64,000 nt of DNA, from the NCBI RefSeq assembly GCF_037414475.1, contig NZ_CP147913.1, positions 3,658,001-3,722,000 on the forward strand, given 5' to 3'. Position 1 is the first letter of the stretch; every line of letters begins with the position of its first letter. Shown in pieces: positions 46,753-55,970 of this stretch. Origin of the DNA: Myxococcus stipitatus (GTDB lineage: Bacteria; Myxococcota; Myxococcia; Myxococcales; Myxococcaceae). Position numbers and translations under genes: made by a program. The notes beneath the pieces were generated by a model, which saw only the letters and a program-made list of their open reading frames with translations, did not search any database and was not told where the DNA came from.

Positions 46753-46975
46753 GCTGACGTCCCCCCTTCGCTGAAGAACTACTTCAAGGGGCATGCCAGC
46801 AAGCCGTCGTGGGAGAACCCCGCACCCGCCCTCCTGAGTGGGCGCGTCGAGACACAACGCACTCGCGTGCCGCGCGCACGCGCGGCGCCGCTACGAGGAA
46901 TCCCGTGAGTCACGAGGAACACATCGTGGCCTCCGCGCCGCGAAAGCCTTCACGCGGCGCGGTGCCCGCTTCGCA
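46753..46975. other. Gene-free spacer between GNAT and ohr genes
   Basis: 223 bp. Short frames here overlap only in composition and have no support. The region would include the GNAT promoter (minus strand). No terminator hairpin for ohr was clear. Confidence 0.45.
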
Positions 46976-47416
46976 CTACTCCGCGACGGAGAGCTTCACG
47001 TCGATGTTACCGCGCGTGGCGCGCGAGTAGGGGCACACTTCATGGGCCGCGTGCATCAGGCCTTGCGCCTCCTCGCGAGGGATTCCGGGGAGGATGCCCG
47101 TGAGCTCCACCGCCAACCCGAAGCCGCCATCCGGCGTCTTCCCGATGGTGACCGCCGCGGAGATGCCCGCGTCGGCGCCCAGCTTCTTGCCCAGCTTCCC
47201 CGCCACCAGCCGCAGCGCGCTCTCGAAGCAGGCGGAGTACCCGGCCGCGAAGAGCTGCTCGGGGTTGGTGGCCCCAGCCGCCGCCGCGCCCCCCAGCTCC
47301 TTGGGCATCGACAGCTTCAGGTTGATGACGCCATCGGAGGACTTCACTTCACCGTTGCGGCCTCCATGGGTGGTGGCGTGGGCGGTGTACAGGGGCGAAA
47401 TGGTGACGGGGGCCAT
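46976..47416 (-). CDS. ohr: Organic hydroperoxide resistance protein (Ohr, OsmC family)
   Basis: A 146-residue thiol peroxidase that reduces organic hydroperoxides in the cytoplasm. The two catalytic cysteines are Cys63 in AGYSACFESAL and Cys128 in HEVCPYSRATRGN, the signature of the Ohr rather than the OsmC branch. The N-terminus (APVTISPLYTAHATTHGGRNG) is normal for Ohr. Length is as expected. A MarR-type OhrR repressor is not adjacent, so its regulation cannot be read here. Confidence 0.96.
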   Translation of the reverse strand: MAPVTISPLYTAHATTHGGRNGEVKSSDGVINLKLSMPKELGGAAAAGATNPEQLFAAGYSACFESALRLVAGKLGKKLGADAGISAAVTIGKTPDGGFGLAVELTGILPGIPREEAQGLMHAAHEVCPYSRATRGNIDVKLSVAE

Positions 47417-47516
47417 GGCGTCTCTCCTTCAAGGACTTCGGGATGGGGACCAACCTGCTCTCGTCCCGATAAATGCCTGGGGCGCTATTTAGTTGCGCAC
47501 GATTTGATTCGGCCGG

Positions 47517-47576
47517 AAAAAGCCCCCTGTCCGTCCGCCCCGCTCCCACACGGGGAGCGGAGGTAGGCCAGGGGGC
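47517..47576 (-). terminator. Strong intrinsic terminator of the subtilase gene
   Basis: Outer stem gccccctg (47522-47529) with cagggggc (47569-47576), inner stem ccgctccc (47540-47547) with gggagcgg (47553-47560). On the minus strand it is followed by ttttt (47521-47517). It begins 10 bp after the protease stop codon. Confidence 0.9.
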
Positions 47577-47585
47577 GGGCGGAGG

Positions 47586-49184
47586 CTAGCGGCCAGCGAC
47601 GGAGGTGGGAGGCGTGGTGACGGTCTCCTTCGCGGCCTTCACCGCGGCGTTGATGTCCAGCTTGCCGCTGGTGCTCACCTTGCCCTTGAGGTCGGGGTCC
47701 ACCTCCACCGTCTTCACGAGCAAGTCCCTCACCTGGGCGGCCGTCAGGTCGGGGTTGGCGGCGAACATCAGGGCCGCGGCGCCCGCCACCGTCGGGGTGG
47801 CCATGGAGGTGCCGCTCATCTTCTCCCAGTCGCCGCCCGGCACGGTGGAGAGCACGTCCTCGCCCACCGCGGCCAGCTCCACCACCTTGTCGCCGTAGGA
47901 GGAGAAGCGCGCCAGCTTGTCGTTGCGCTTGTCCATGGACGCCACGGTGATGACGTTGGGCAGGTCGATGTTGGCGGGCATGTCCGCCACGTCGTTCAGG
48001 TTGCTGCCATTGCCGTTGGCCGTGGCCGCCACGAGCAGGATGTCCGCGTCCGCCAGCTTCTGCACGGCCGCCTTCCAGCGCGCCTGCGAGGCCGCGTCGC
48101 GGTACTCGTCGCCGAAGCTGGCGTTGAGGGCCCGGACGTTGACGCCGTGGTTCTGCTTCATGTTCACGATGTAGTCCACGCCACGCTCGAAGTTGGTGAG
48201 CAGGTCGGCCCCGTCGTACAGCCCGCCGATGCTCATCACCTTCGCCTTGCCTGCGGCGATGCCCGTGTTGCCCTTGCCGTTGTCGTCGGCGGCGATGATG
48301 CCGGCCACGTGGGTGCCGTGGTCCGTGCCCTCACCCTTCATCACGTCGCCGCTGTTGAAGCCCACGTTGTAGCCGTGGATGTCATCCACCACGCCGTTGC
48401 CGTCGTTGTCCTTGCCGTCGCCCGCGACTTCATTCGGGTTGGTCCACATACCCGTGGACAGGTCCGAGTGCTTGAAGTCCACGCCGCCATCGAACACCGC
48501 GACAACCGGCGGACCCGACGGACGCGGGGGCTTGGGGTCCACCGGGCCCTGCGCCTTGCCGGACGCCTCCAGGCCCCAGCTCTTCAGCGTGCCCGTGTCC
48601 GCGCGGGCCTTGTCCTCCACCGACAGCGTCCAGGTGCCCTTGGCCGACTCGCCCTTGAACGCCGTGCTCAGGTCGAAAGAGCCCTTCACGTCGTCCGCGT
48701 TCCCACCCTGGCGGTCCGTCACCGTCGCCGTCTTGCCGGACGGGCTGGTCAGCTTCACCACCAGGTCGCCCCGGTAGGTGTGCGCCAGGTCCAGGTTCAG
48801 CTTCAGCGACTCCAGCGGCACGTCCTTGTCGAAGCTCACCGTGGACGTGAGCGTCTGCAGGTCCTTCACCGCCGCGTTGGGCGTGGCGGACGCCGTCAGC
48901 GTCACGGACGTGGACGCATCCCGGGAGCCCACCGACACCTTGTTGCCGCCGCCGAACGCGAACGCCGTGGCCGGCAGCACCGGCGCGTTCGGGTCCGGCC
49001 GCTGGCCCGTGGGGCGGTCCACGAAGTTGGAGGGCCGGGCCGTCTTCCCCGAGTCGAACCCATCCGTGCCTCCCTTGCCGGGCCGGGCCACCACGCGCGA
49101 GGGCGCGGTCGACTCGGAGCGGGCGGCCTCACCAGCGCGAGGGGTGGACGTCGGGAGCGACAGCGGCTTGCGGGTGACAGTCAT
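47586..49184 (-). CDS. Subtilisin-like serine protease with N-terminal P-domain
   Basis: A 532-residue protein. Residues about 85-215 form a proprotein-convertase P-domain (NLDLAHTYRGDLVVKLTSPSGKTAT, DKARADTGTLKSWGLEASG). A Pro-rich linker leads to an S8 domain with Asp232 in VAVFDGGVD, His289 in DHGTHVAG and Ser460 in GTSMATPT. In kexins the P-domain follows the protease domain, so the order here is reversed. No clear signal peptide is present; the N-terminus (MTVTRKPLSLPTSTPR) is polar, so export would be by another route. The acidic segment DGKDNDGNG may bind calcium. The ATG at 49184 is chosen over an upstream one by style of sequence. Confidence 0.9.
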   Translation of the reverse strand: MTVTRKPLSLPTSTPRAGEAARSESTAPSRVVARPGKGGTDGFDSGKTARPSNFVDRPTGQRPDPNAPVLPATAFAFGGGNKVSVGSRDASTSVTLTASATPNAAVKDLQTLTSTVSFDKDVPLESLKLNLDLAHTYRGDLVVKLTSPSGKTATVTDRQGGNADDVKGSFDLSTAFKGESAKGTWTLSVEDKARADTGTLKSWGLEASGKAQGPVDPKPPRPSGPPVVAVFDGGVDFKHSDLSTGMWTNPNEVAGDGKDNDGNGVVDDIHGYNVGFNSGDVMKGEGTDHGTHVAGIIAADDNGKGNTGIAAGKAKVMSIGGLYDGADLLTNFERGVDYIVNMKQNHGVNVRALNASFGDEYRDAASQARWKAAVQKLADADILLVAATANGNGSNLNDVADMPANIDLPNVITVASMDKRNDKLARFSSYGDKVVELAAVGEDVLSTVPGGDWEKMSGTSMATPTVAGAAALMFAANPDLTAAQVRDLLVKTVEVDPDLKGKVSTSGKLDINAAVKAAKETVTTPPTSVAGR

Positions 49185-49331
49185 GAAGAGGCTCCGTGGG
49201 GGACGACTGCAACGGCCTGTCACCCATTGTCGCACCCCATCACGCACAGTTTCTCGCGGACTGTATTTTCTACTGCGGGTGAAACCCCAAAACTACCGGC
49301 CCATGTTAGAGCGCGGCGCGGGAGCCAACGA

Positions 49332-50117
49332 ATGCCGAGGACCATTGTCGCCACGCGTTACGTGACGCCCTTGCGCGAGGGGGGTTCACTGCCCGCCATC
49401 GTCGAGGCGGAGGACGCGGGGCTGTATGTCGTGAAGTTCCGGGGGGCGGGTCAGGGCGCCAAGGCGCTCATCGCGGAGTACATCGCGGCGGAGCTGGCGC
49501 GGGCGGCGGGCCTGCGGGTGCCGGAGATGGTGCTGGTGGAGCTGGACGCGGCGCTGGGGCGCAACGAGCCGGACAGCGAGATTCGCGGCCTCATCAAGGC
49601 GAGCGAGGGGCTCAATCTGGCCTTGGACTACCTGCCGGGCTCGGTGACGTTCGACCCCGTGGCGGGGCCCGTGCCGCCCGCGGCCGAGGCGTCCGCCATC
49701 GTGGCGTTCGACGCCTTCATCACCAACGTGGACCGCACGCCGAAGAACCCCAACCTGCTGTGCTGGCACCGGGAGCTGTGGCTCATCGACCATGGGGCCT
49801 CGCTCTACTTCCACCACGCGTGGGCGGACTGGGAGGAGCGCAGCCAGGGCCGCTTCGCGCCCATCAAGGACCACGTGCTGCTGCCGTGGGCAAGCCAGCT
49901 GCAACAGGCCGAGGCCACCCTGCGCGGCGCGCTGACGCGCGAGGTGGTGGAGGCCACGGTCGCCGGAATCCCGGAGGGCTGGCTGGCCGCGGCCGAGTCC
50001 CCCTTCCCCACCGTGGAGGCGCACCGCGCCGCCTACGTCACCTGGTTGCTCAAGCGCACCGAGGCCCTGCCGGCCTTCATCGAGGAGGCGGTCCGTGCCC
50101 GCGCACAGCTCGTTTGA
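49332..50117 (+). CDS. HipA-like protein kinase-fold protein
   Basis: A 261-residue HipA-like protein. Kinase-like marks: YVVKFRGAGQG (nucleotide lysine), NVDRTPKNPNLL (catalytic Asp with Asn) and WLIDHGASLYFHHAW (metal Asp). It is smaller than HipA toxins (about 440), lacking the N-terminal subdomain. The next gene (DUF3037) overlaps by 23 bp. No HipB-type helix-turn-helix antitoxin is present. Targets are unknown; HipA phosphorylates glutamyl-tRNA synthetase, but that should not be transferred here. Confidence 0.82.
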   Translation: MPRTIVATRYVTPLREGGSLPAIVEAEDAGLYVVKFRGAGQGAKALIAEYIAAELARAAGLRVPEMVLVELDAALGRNEPDSEIRGLIKASEGLNLALDYLPGSVTFDPVAGPVPPAAEASAIVAFDAFITNVDRTPKNPNLLCWHRELWLIDHGASLYFHHAWADWEERSQGRFAPIKDHVLLPWASQLQQAEATLRGALTREVVEATVAGIPEGWLAAAESPFPTVEAHRAAYVTWLLKRTEALPAFIEEAVRARAQLV

Positions 50118-50493
50118 TTACGCCATCATCCGCGTGGTGCCCCGCGTGGAGCGCGAGGAGTTCATCAACGTGGGGGTCGCCCTCTTCTGCACCACGCAGC
50201 GCTTCCTGGGCGTGCGCGTGGAGCTGGACGAGGCGCGCTTGAAGGCCCTGTCCCCGGACGTGGACCTGGACACGGTGCGCGGCCACCTGGAGAGCTTCCG
50301 CCGCGTCAGCGAGGGCGGCAAGAGCGCGGGCCCCATCGGCCAGCTGCCCCAGAAGGAGCGCTGGCACTGGCTGGTGGCCCCGCGCAGCACCATCCTCCAG
50401 ACGGGGCCGGTGCATTCGGGCCTGAGCCAGGAGCCCCAGAAGGCCCTGGAGCACCTGATGGACACCGTGGTGCGCGTGAAGCACGCGCGGTGA
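50095..50493 (+). CDS. DUF3037 protein, partner of the HipA-like gene
   Basis: A 132-residue protein of the DUF3037 family: SSFDYAIIRVVPRVEREEFINVGVALFCTTQRFLGVRVELDEARL at the N-terminus (IRVVPRxxRxEFxNVGV is the family mark), and PIGQLPQKERWHWLVAPRSTILQTGPVHSG in the second half. It starts at a GTG within the 3' end of the HipA-like gene, so it is translationally coupled. The function is unknown; the fixed gene order suggests a working pair. Confidence 0.86.
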   Translation: MPAHSSFDYAIIRVVPRVEREEFINVGVALFCTTQRFLGVRVELDEARLKALSPDVDLDTVRGHLESFRRVSEGGKSAGPIGQLPQKERWHWLVAPRSTILQTGPVHSGLSQEPQKALEHLMDTVVRVKHAR

Positions 50494-50503
50494 CCCGACG
50501 CGC

Positions 50504-51085
50504 CTACCTCACGCGAGTCCCGGTGAAGCGCACCGTGGAGGTGCAGACCTCCTGCTCCTCCGCGTTGGCGCCGAACCCCAGGTCCCTCGTGCCGCGCAGG
50601 GAGATGGTGCCGTGGAGGGTGTCGTCCTCCAGCGACTTGTTGTCGATGAAGACGCGCAGCACGTACGTGACGACGCCGGTGTTGTCCGCCAAGGGAATGG
50701 CGCGGATGTTGATGTACTGGAACGGCCCCTTCGAGGAGTCGGTCCCCTCGAGGATGTCCGGCCGCTTGTCCTCCTCCTTCGCCTCCTCGTCGAACCAGAT
50801 GGGCTCGCCGAGGTGGTTCTGGAAGGTGACGTCGGGCAGCTCCAGGCGGGTCGCGCCGAACTCGTCGGCGCGCACCGTCCACCGCTGCGTGGGGGCGAGC
50901 CCCGAGGGGCCTCCGGTCCCCGTCGTCGTCACGTCCTCCTTCCCCGTCTTGTCCGTGCACGAGTAGGGGACGGCCTGGGCGTCGGCCTCGTCCAGCACCA
51001 CGTCATACGACTCCTGCTCGAACCCGCCGCAGGCCACCAGGAGCAGCACCAGCGGCAATCCCCTCGTCCTCACGTCACCCGGCAT
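50504..51085 (-). CDS. Lipoprotein, unknown function
   Basis: A 193-residue lipoprotein. The signal peptide MPGDVRTRGLPLVLLLVAC ends in a lipobox. The mature part is beta-rich: TQRWTVRADEFGATRLELPDVTFQNHLGEPIWFDEEA, YVLRVFIDNKSLEDDTLHGTISLRG. Start 51085 has gaggaggaa just upstream. It is convergent with the HipA/DUF3037 pair (10 bp between stops). There is no recognised family; the two cysteines (CTDKTG and EVCTSTVRF) may form a disulfide. Confidence 0.82.
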   Translation of the reverse strand: MPGDVRTRGLPLVLLLVACGGFEQESYDVVLDEADAQAVPYSCTDKTGKEDVTTTGTGGPSGLAPTQRWTVRADEFGATRLELPDVTFQNHLGEPIWFDEEAKEEDKRPDILEGTDSSKGPFQYINIRAIPLADNTGVVTYVLRVFIDNKSLEDDTLHGTISLRGTRDLGFGANAEEQEVCTSTVRFTGTRVR

Positions 51086-51359
51086 CGCGGTTCCTCCTCT
51101 GGGACTCCCGCGCGGCTCTGACCGGCCCTCCACGCGCTGGCACGCCCGCTGGCCCTCCGCAGGGGGCGGCGGGCGCCTTCATCCCGAGGCGGGGAGCAAA
51201 GCACGGCGCGGGCAGTGGGGGAACACACCCTTCACGCGGCGCGCCGGAGGGTGGGCGGACTGTCCGGCGGAGGCTCCCTCCTCGCGGAATGAGAGGCGCG
51301 CGCGGGGAGGGGTGAGTAGCTTCCTCCTGTGCCCGCCCGCCCACGGGCACGGACCTCGT

Positions 51360-52349
51360 ATGCCCGACTCTCCGTTGCGAATCGTCACGTACAACGTCCG
51401 CTACTTCGGCCACATGCTCCGGGGCCTGGCGAGCACCATGGGCCCCAAGCGCCGCGTGGCCGCGGCCCTGGCGGCCCTGGACCCGCTGCCGGACGTGGTG
51501 TGCCTGCAGGAGGTGGAGACGACCTCGCTGCGCAGCACCATCGCCGACCGCCCCAAGCACCCCGGCCAGACGCAGCTCATGGCCTTCATGGGCCGCATGG
51601 ACGAGACGTTCTCCGCCCAGTCGCGCGACATGCCCTACGAGGCGTTCTACTTCCGCGCGCACCACTACAAGCTGGGCGAGGTGTCGCTCTACACCACGGG
51701 CCTGGCGGTGCTCGTCAACAAGCGCACGCTCCAGGTGGACAAGCACAACGTGGACGCGCCCCAGTCCATCACCCACCACCACGTCCTGAGGCTGAAGGAC
51801 CGCAAGCAGAGCCGCATCTGCGCGCACATGCGCCTGGTGCGGCGCGAGGACGGGCGCCCGTTCCACGTCTTCAACACCCACTTGAGCCTGCCCACGCCCT
51901 TCGCGCGGGAGTTCTGGTCCACCAAGGACAAGATGGGCTGCGGCGTCAATCAGTTGCACGAGGCGCGCAAGCTTGCGGACTTCGTGAGCACCCACTCGGA
52001 CAGCGAGCCCTTCGTCGTGTGCGGGGACTTCAACTCGCCGCCGTCCTCGCCCGTGTTCCGCTACCTCACCGGCGCCGCGCGGCTGACGTGCGCGCAGGCC
52101 GCCGTGGGCCAGATTGACCCGAATGTGTCGCGCGGCTTCCCCACCGCGGGCTTCATGCACATGCGCATGCACCTGGACCACGTGTTCTCCGGCGGCGGCG
52201 TGCGCTGGCTCGACACGCAGGAGACGCATCCGTTCGGGGACCTCAAGAGCCGCTTCCACGGCCTGTCGGACCACATGCCCATCGTCGGGCGCTTCGCGCT
52301 GGACGCGCCCCCCGTCATCCTGGCGCCCCCCGTGCCCACGGTGGGGTGA
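51360..52349 (+). CDS. Endonuclease/exonuclease/phosphatase-family hydrolase
   Basis: A 329-residue metal-dependent phosphodiesterase of the EEP (DNase I-like) superfamily. Motifs in order: RIVTYNVRYF (Asn), VCLQEVE (metal Glu), FNTHLSLP (His), VVCGDFNSPPSS (Asp/Asn), LDHVFSG and LSDHMPIVGRF (catalytic His pair). No signal peptide, so cytoplasmic. Substrate could be nucleic acid, phospholipid or inositol phosphate; this cannot be decided from the sequence. The ATG at 51360 is the first start of the conserved core. Confidence 0.9.
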   Translation: MPDSPLRIVTYNVRYFGHMLRGLASTMGPKRRVAAALAALDPLPDVVCLQEVETTSLRSTIADRPKHPGQTQLMAFMGRMDETFSAQSRDMPYEAFYFRAHHYKLGEVSLYTTGLAVLVNKRTLQVDKHNVDAPQSITHHHVLRLKDRKQSRICAHMRLVRREDGRPFHVFNTHLSLPTPFAREFWSTKDKMGCGVNQLHEARKLADFVSTHSDSEPFVVCGDFNSPPSSPVFRYLTGAARLTCAQAAVGQIDPNVSRGFPTAGFMHMRMHLDHVFSGGGVRWLDTQETHPFGDLKSRFHGLSDHMPIVGRFALDAPPVILAPPVPTVG

Positions 52350-52358
52350 GCCGGCGGC

Positions 52359-53141
52359 TCACGCGCGGGACTTCAGCTCGCCCTCCACCTCTTCCCACGC
52401 CTCCAGGATTTCGCGCGTGCGGCGCTCGGCCAGCTCGCGGAACTCCGGCGCCAGGTGCGCCACCTTGTCCGGGTGATAGCCCGAGATGAGCGTGCGGAAG
52501 ACCTTGCGCGCCTCATCCAGCGCCATGCCCCGCTGGAGCCCCAGCAACGTCCACGCGTCCTGACGCTCGGGCTCGAGGGGACGGCTGCCCCGGGGCGGGG
52601 TGGTGTCCGGGTCCTCGGGGGCCGCGGCGTGAGGCTCGGGCGAAGGGCGGGCGCGGCTGCTCGCGGGGCGCCGGGGGGCGCGAGGGGCGGGCTCGGGGCG
52701 CTTCTTTCCGGGCCGTCTCCCGGGGTCCGGCGCGGGCACGCGCGGCGTCCATTGACTGAGCGCGTCCTCGAGGAACCACAAGTCGTCGGCGGGCAGGCCG
52801 TGCTTGCGCACCACGGCGCGCGGGTGCCCGTCCTCCAGCAGCAGGTAGCCGTTGGTGACGGCATAGGCGTCATCCCGGCTGTCGGGGTAGAGCCGGTCGG
52901 CCAGGTCACCCAGGGGGTCCCTCCACATGCCATCCGGGGTGCCCTCGTCGGCCACGAGCACCTGCGTCAACACGCGGCCGTGGAGGAACTCCAGCGTGGC
53001 GAAGGGCTCGCGCGCCTCAGGGGAGCGCATGGCGGGTCCATGACGCACCCCGGTCACGAGCAACAAGCCTCGAGTCGCGTCCACGTGGGCGAAGAGCTGC
53101 TCACGCACCTGCCGGTCTGAAAAGTAGAGGACGAACTGCAC
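52359..53141 (-). CDS. Protein with C-terminal J-domain
   Basis: A 260-residue protein. The N-terminal half (about 1-130; FVLYFSDRQVREQLFAHVDATRGLLLVTGVRHG) is an alpha/beta domain I do not recognise. A Pro/Arg-rich disordered linker follows (about 135-195). The C-terminus is a J-domain: WTLLGLQRGMALDEARKVFRTLISGYHPDKVAHLAPEF, with the HPD motif essential for DnaK stimulation. Placing the J-domain at the C-terminus is less usual. The start is a GTG at 53141; a TTG three codons earlier is possible. It is divergent from the aminopeptidase gene. Confidence 0.83.
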   Translation of the reverse strand: MQFVLYFSDRQVREQLFAHVDATRGLLLVTGVRHGPAMRSPEAREPFATLEFLHGRVLTQVLVADEGTPDGMWRDPLGDLADRLYPDSRDDAYAVTNGYLLLEDGHPRAVVRKHGLPADDLWFLEDALSQWTPRVPAPDPGRRPGKKRPEPAPRAPRRPASSRARPSPEPHAAAPEDPDTTPPRGSRPLEPERQDAWTLLGLQRGMALDEARKVFRTLISGYHPDKVAHLAPEFRELAERRTREILEAWEEVEGELKSRA

Positions 53142-53276
53142 GGTGGACAACGTAGTCCGAAGTGCTCCGTCCAGACAGGGCCTCCTCGCGGCGCGCGACG
53201 AGGGTGCAGGGTGAGACAGTGCGACGAAACACCGTCTCGACGCTGGCTCGCGCTTGAGAAAGAGTCGTCCCTGCTT

Positions 53277-55970
53277 ATGCGCTGCTGCCACCGTCACGCC
53301 TCCGAGCCCGCCCGCCCTCAGTCCCGAGCCTTCAGCCTCCCCGGCGCCACCGAGCACTACGCCGCCGAGCGGCCCATCCGCGCCGAGCATGTCCGCATCG
53401 AGCTGGAGCTCGACTTCGACCAGGGCCGAATCACCGGCCTCTGCACCACCCGCGTCTCCGCGGTCCGGCTGGTGTCCACCCTCACCTTCGACGCGGTGGA
53501 CCTGGAGGTCTCGGGGGTCACCGTGGATGGGCGCTCCGCGCGCTTCTCCAACTCCGGCGCACACGTGCGCGTGGAGTTGCCCGCGCCGCTCACGCCGGGC
53601 AGCGCCGCGGAGGTCGCCATCCACTACGTGGCCCGGCCTCGCCGGGGCCTGTACTTCTGGGGTCCCGAGGCCGCGTATCCGGACCGGCCGCGGCAGGCCT
53701 GGACGCAGAACCAGGACACCGACGCGCGTTGCTGGTTCCCCTGCCTGGACACCCCCGCGCAGAAGGCCACGTCCGAGCTCATCGCCACCTTCCCCGAGGG
53801 GTTGATGGCGCTGTCCAACGGGGTGCTCGTGCTGGACCGCGTCCAGGACGGCCGCCGCACGCAGCACTACCGGATGGAGCAGCCGCACTCGCCCTACCTC
53901 ATCACGCTCGCGGTGGGAGACTTCGAGGAGGTCACCGACACGGTGGGCACCGTCCCGCTGCGCTACCTGTTTGCCCGGGGCCGGCGCGAGGACGCGCTGC
54001 GCTGCGTGCGCCGCACGCCGGAGATGGTGCGGGTGTTCCAGGAGGCCACCGGGGAGCCCTTCCCGTGGAGTGGTTACGCGCAGGTGTTCCTCACCGAGTT
54101 CATCTTCGGTGGGATGGAGAACACCACCGCGACGAGCCTCACGGACTCCGTCCTCCACGACGCGCGCGCGCACGCCGACTACAACGCGGAGCCGCTCATC
54201 TCGCATGAACTGGCGCACCAGTGGTTCGGGGATCTGCTCACCTGCCGCGACTGGCCACACGGCTGGCTCAACGAGGGCTTCGCCACGTGGTTCGAGGTGC
54301 TGTGGAAGGAGCGCGCCGACGGGCTGGACGAGGCGGACCAGCATCGCCTCACCGACCTGGAGGCGTACCTGTCGGAGGTGAAGGAGCGCTATGCGCGCGC
54401 CATCGTCTCGCGGCGGTTCCACGCGCCGCTGGATGTCTTCGACCGGCACCTCTACGAAAAGGGCGGCCTGGTCCTCCACGAGCTGCGCCGCCGGCTGGGT
54501 GATGACCTGTTCTTCCGGGGCCTGCGTCACTACGTGTCGCGCCACCGCCACGGTTCGGTGGAGACGGTGGACCTGGCGCGCGCGTTCGAGCAGGCCACGG
54601 GCCACAACCTGGATGCCTTCTTCGACCAGTACGTCTTCGCGCCTGGGCATCCCGAGCTCAAGGTGGAGGTGCGCTACGAGCCCGAGGAGGCGAGGCTGCG
54701 CCTCAAGGTGAAGCAGACGCAGCGCACGGACGCGGGGACGCCGGTGTTCCGGCTGCCGCTGGATGTCATCGTCCAGACGGATGGGCGCGACGTGTTCCAC
54801 AGGTTGGAGGTGACGGACGCGGAGCACTTCTTCCACCTGCCCTGTCCGTCCGCGCCCACGCAGGTTCGCGTGGACCCGCGGCGCGACGTGCTGGGGACGC
54901 TGGAGGTGGACAAGTCGGTGGGGCTCTGGATGGAGGAGTTGAGGTCCGCCCCGGAGTCGCGCGCACGGACCGAGGCGGCGAACGCGCTGGGCCGCGATGG
55001 CGGTTTCCGCGCGGTGGAGGCCCTGGGGACGGCACTGGGAGACTCGAGTTTGTTCTGGGGTACGCGCGCCGCGAGCGCCAAGGCCCTGGGTCGCATCCGA
55101 ACGCCGGAGGCCCGCGCGAGGCTGCTTGCGTCCCTGCGCGCCGAGCACCCTCGTGTCCGCCGCGCGGTGGTGGCCGCGTTGGGGGAGTTCCGCCGCGACG
55201 CGGAGGTCATCGCGCTCCTGCGGGCGTTGTTGCAGTCGGGAGACACCAGTTACTTCGTTGAGGCGGAGGCCGCGCGCAGCTACGGCAAGTTGAGGGCGTC
55301 GGATGCGCTGACGGTGCTGGAGACCACGGCGACGCGTTCGTCGTTCCAGGATGTCATCGCGGTAGGGGCGATGGACGGGCTCGCGGAGTCGCAGGACCCC
55401 GCGGCCTTCGCGTTGGTGGAGGCGCGCACGGCGTATGGCCAGCCGCCGTTCCTGCGCCGGGCGGCGACGCAAGCGGTGGCGAAGCTGGCGGAGGTGGCGG
55501 GGAGGCAACGCGAGGCGGTGGACCTGCTTTCGGAGCTGCTCCGGGACCCGATGTTCCGGGTGCAGATGGGCGTGTTCGAGGCGGCGCGGACGCTCGGGGA
55601 CCGGCGCATCATCGGCGCGCTGGAGTCCACGCCGCTGAGCGACGTGCGAGCCCGGCGTGCCGCGCGGGAGACGGTGCGCGCACTGCGCGAGGGCGAGCCG
55701 CAGGCGCGTGAACTGGCCGCGCTGCGTGAGGAAGTGGATGCGTTGAAGGAGGTGACGCGCGCGATGCGCGAGCGGCTGGAGGTGCTCACGCCGTCGCGCG
55801 TCGCCGAGAAGTCCACGGCCCGGCGCGCGAAGACCTCTGGCAAGAAGGCCTCCACGGCTCGCGAGAAGCCCACCAGCGGCGGGGCCCGTGTCGCGAAGGC
55901 CCCCAGCCGGCAAGCGCCCACGGCTCGCAAGAAGGCGGGCAAGCCCGGCAACGGGGGACGTCGTCGGTAG
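53277..55970 (+). CDS. M1-family aminopeptidase with HEAT-like repeats and basic tail
   Basis: An 897-residue zinc aminopeptidase. The substrate-site motif is GGMEN, and the zinc motif HELAH (His310, Glu311, His314) with Glu333 in WLNEGFATW matches gluzincins. A Tyr of the LYEKGGLVLHEL region probably serves catalysis. After the catalytic part (about residues 1-540) come alpha-solenoid repeats (about 570-800; AVVAALGEFRRDAEVIALLRALL, ATQAVAKLAEVAGRQREAVDLLSELL). The last 90 residues form a coiled coil followed by a Lys/Arg/Ala tail resembling DNA-binding tails. Start 53277 is preferred; a GTG at 53211 would add 22 residues. Confidence 0.9.
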   Translation: MRCCHRHASEPARPQSRAFSLPGATEHYAAERPIRAEHVRIELELDFDQGRITGLCTTRVSAVRLVSTLTFDAVDLEVSGVTVDGRSARFSNSGAHVRVELPAPLTPGSAAEVAIHYVARPRRGLYFWGPEAAYPDRPRQAWTQNQDTDARCWFPCLDTPAQKATSELIATFPEGLMALSNGVLVLDRVQDGRRTQHYRMEQPHSPYLITLAVGDFEEVTDTVGTVPLRYLFARGRREDALRCVRRTPEMVRVFQEATGEPFPWSGYAQVFLTEFIFGGMENTTATSLTDSVLHDARAHADYNAEPLISHELAHQWFGDLLTCRDWPHGWLNEGFATWFEVLWKERADGLDEADQHRLTDLEAYLSEVKERYARAIVSRRFHAPLDVFDRHLYEKGGLVLHELRRRLGDDLFFRGLRHYVSRHRHGSVETVDLARAFEQATGHNLDAFFDQYVFAPGHPELKVEVRYEPEEARLRLKVKQTQRTDAGTPVFRLPLDVIVQTDGRDVFHRLEVTDAEHFFHLPCPSAPTQVRVDPRRDVLGTLEVDKSVGLWMEELRSAPESRARTEAANALGRDGGFRAVEALGTALGDSSLFWGTRAASAKALGRIRTPEARARLLASLRAEHPRVRRAVVAALGEFRRDAEVIALLRALLQSGDTSYFVEAEAARSYGKLRASDALTVLETTATRSSFQDVIAVGAMDGLAESQDPAAFALVEARTAYGQPPFLRRAATQAVAKLAEVAGRQREAVDLLSELLRDPMFRVQMGVFEAARTLGDRRIIGALESTPLSDVRARRAARETVRALREGEPQARELAALREEVDALKEVTRAMRERLEVLTPSRVAEKSTARRAKTSGKKASTAREKPTSGGARVAKAPSRQAPTARKKAGKPGNGGRRR

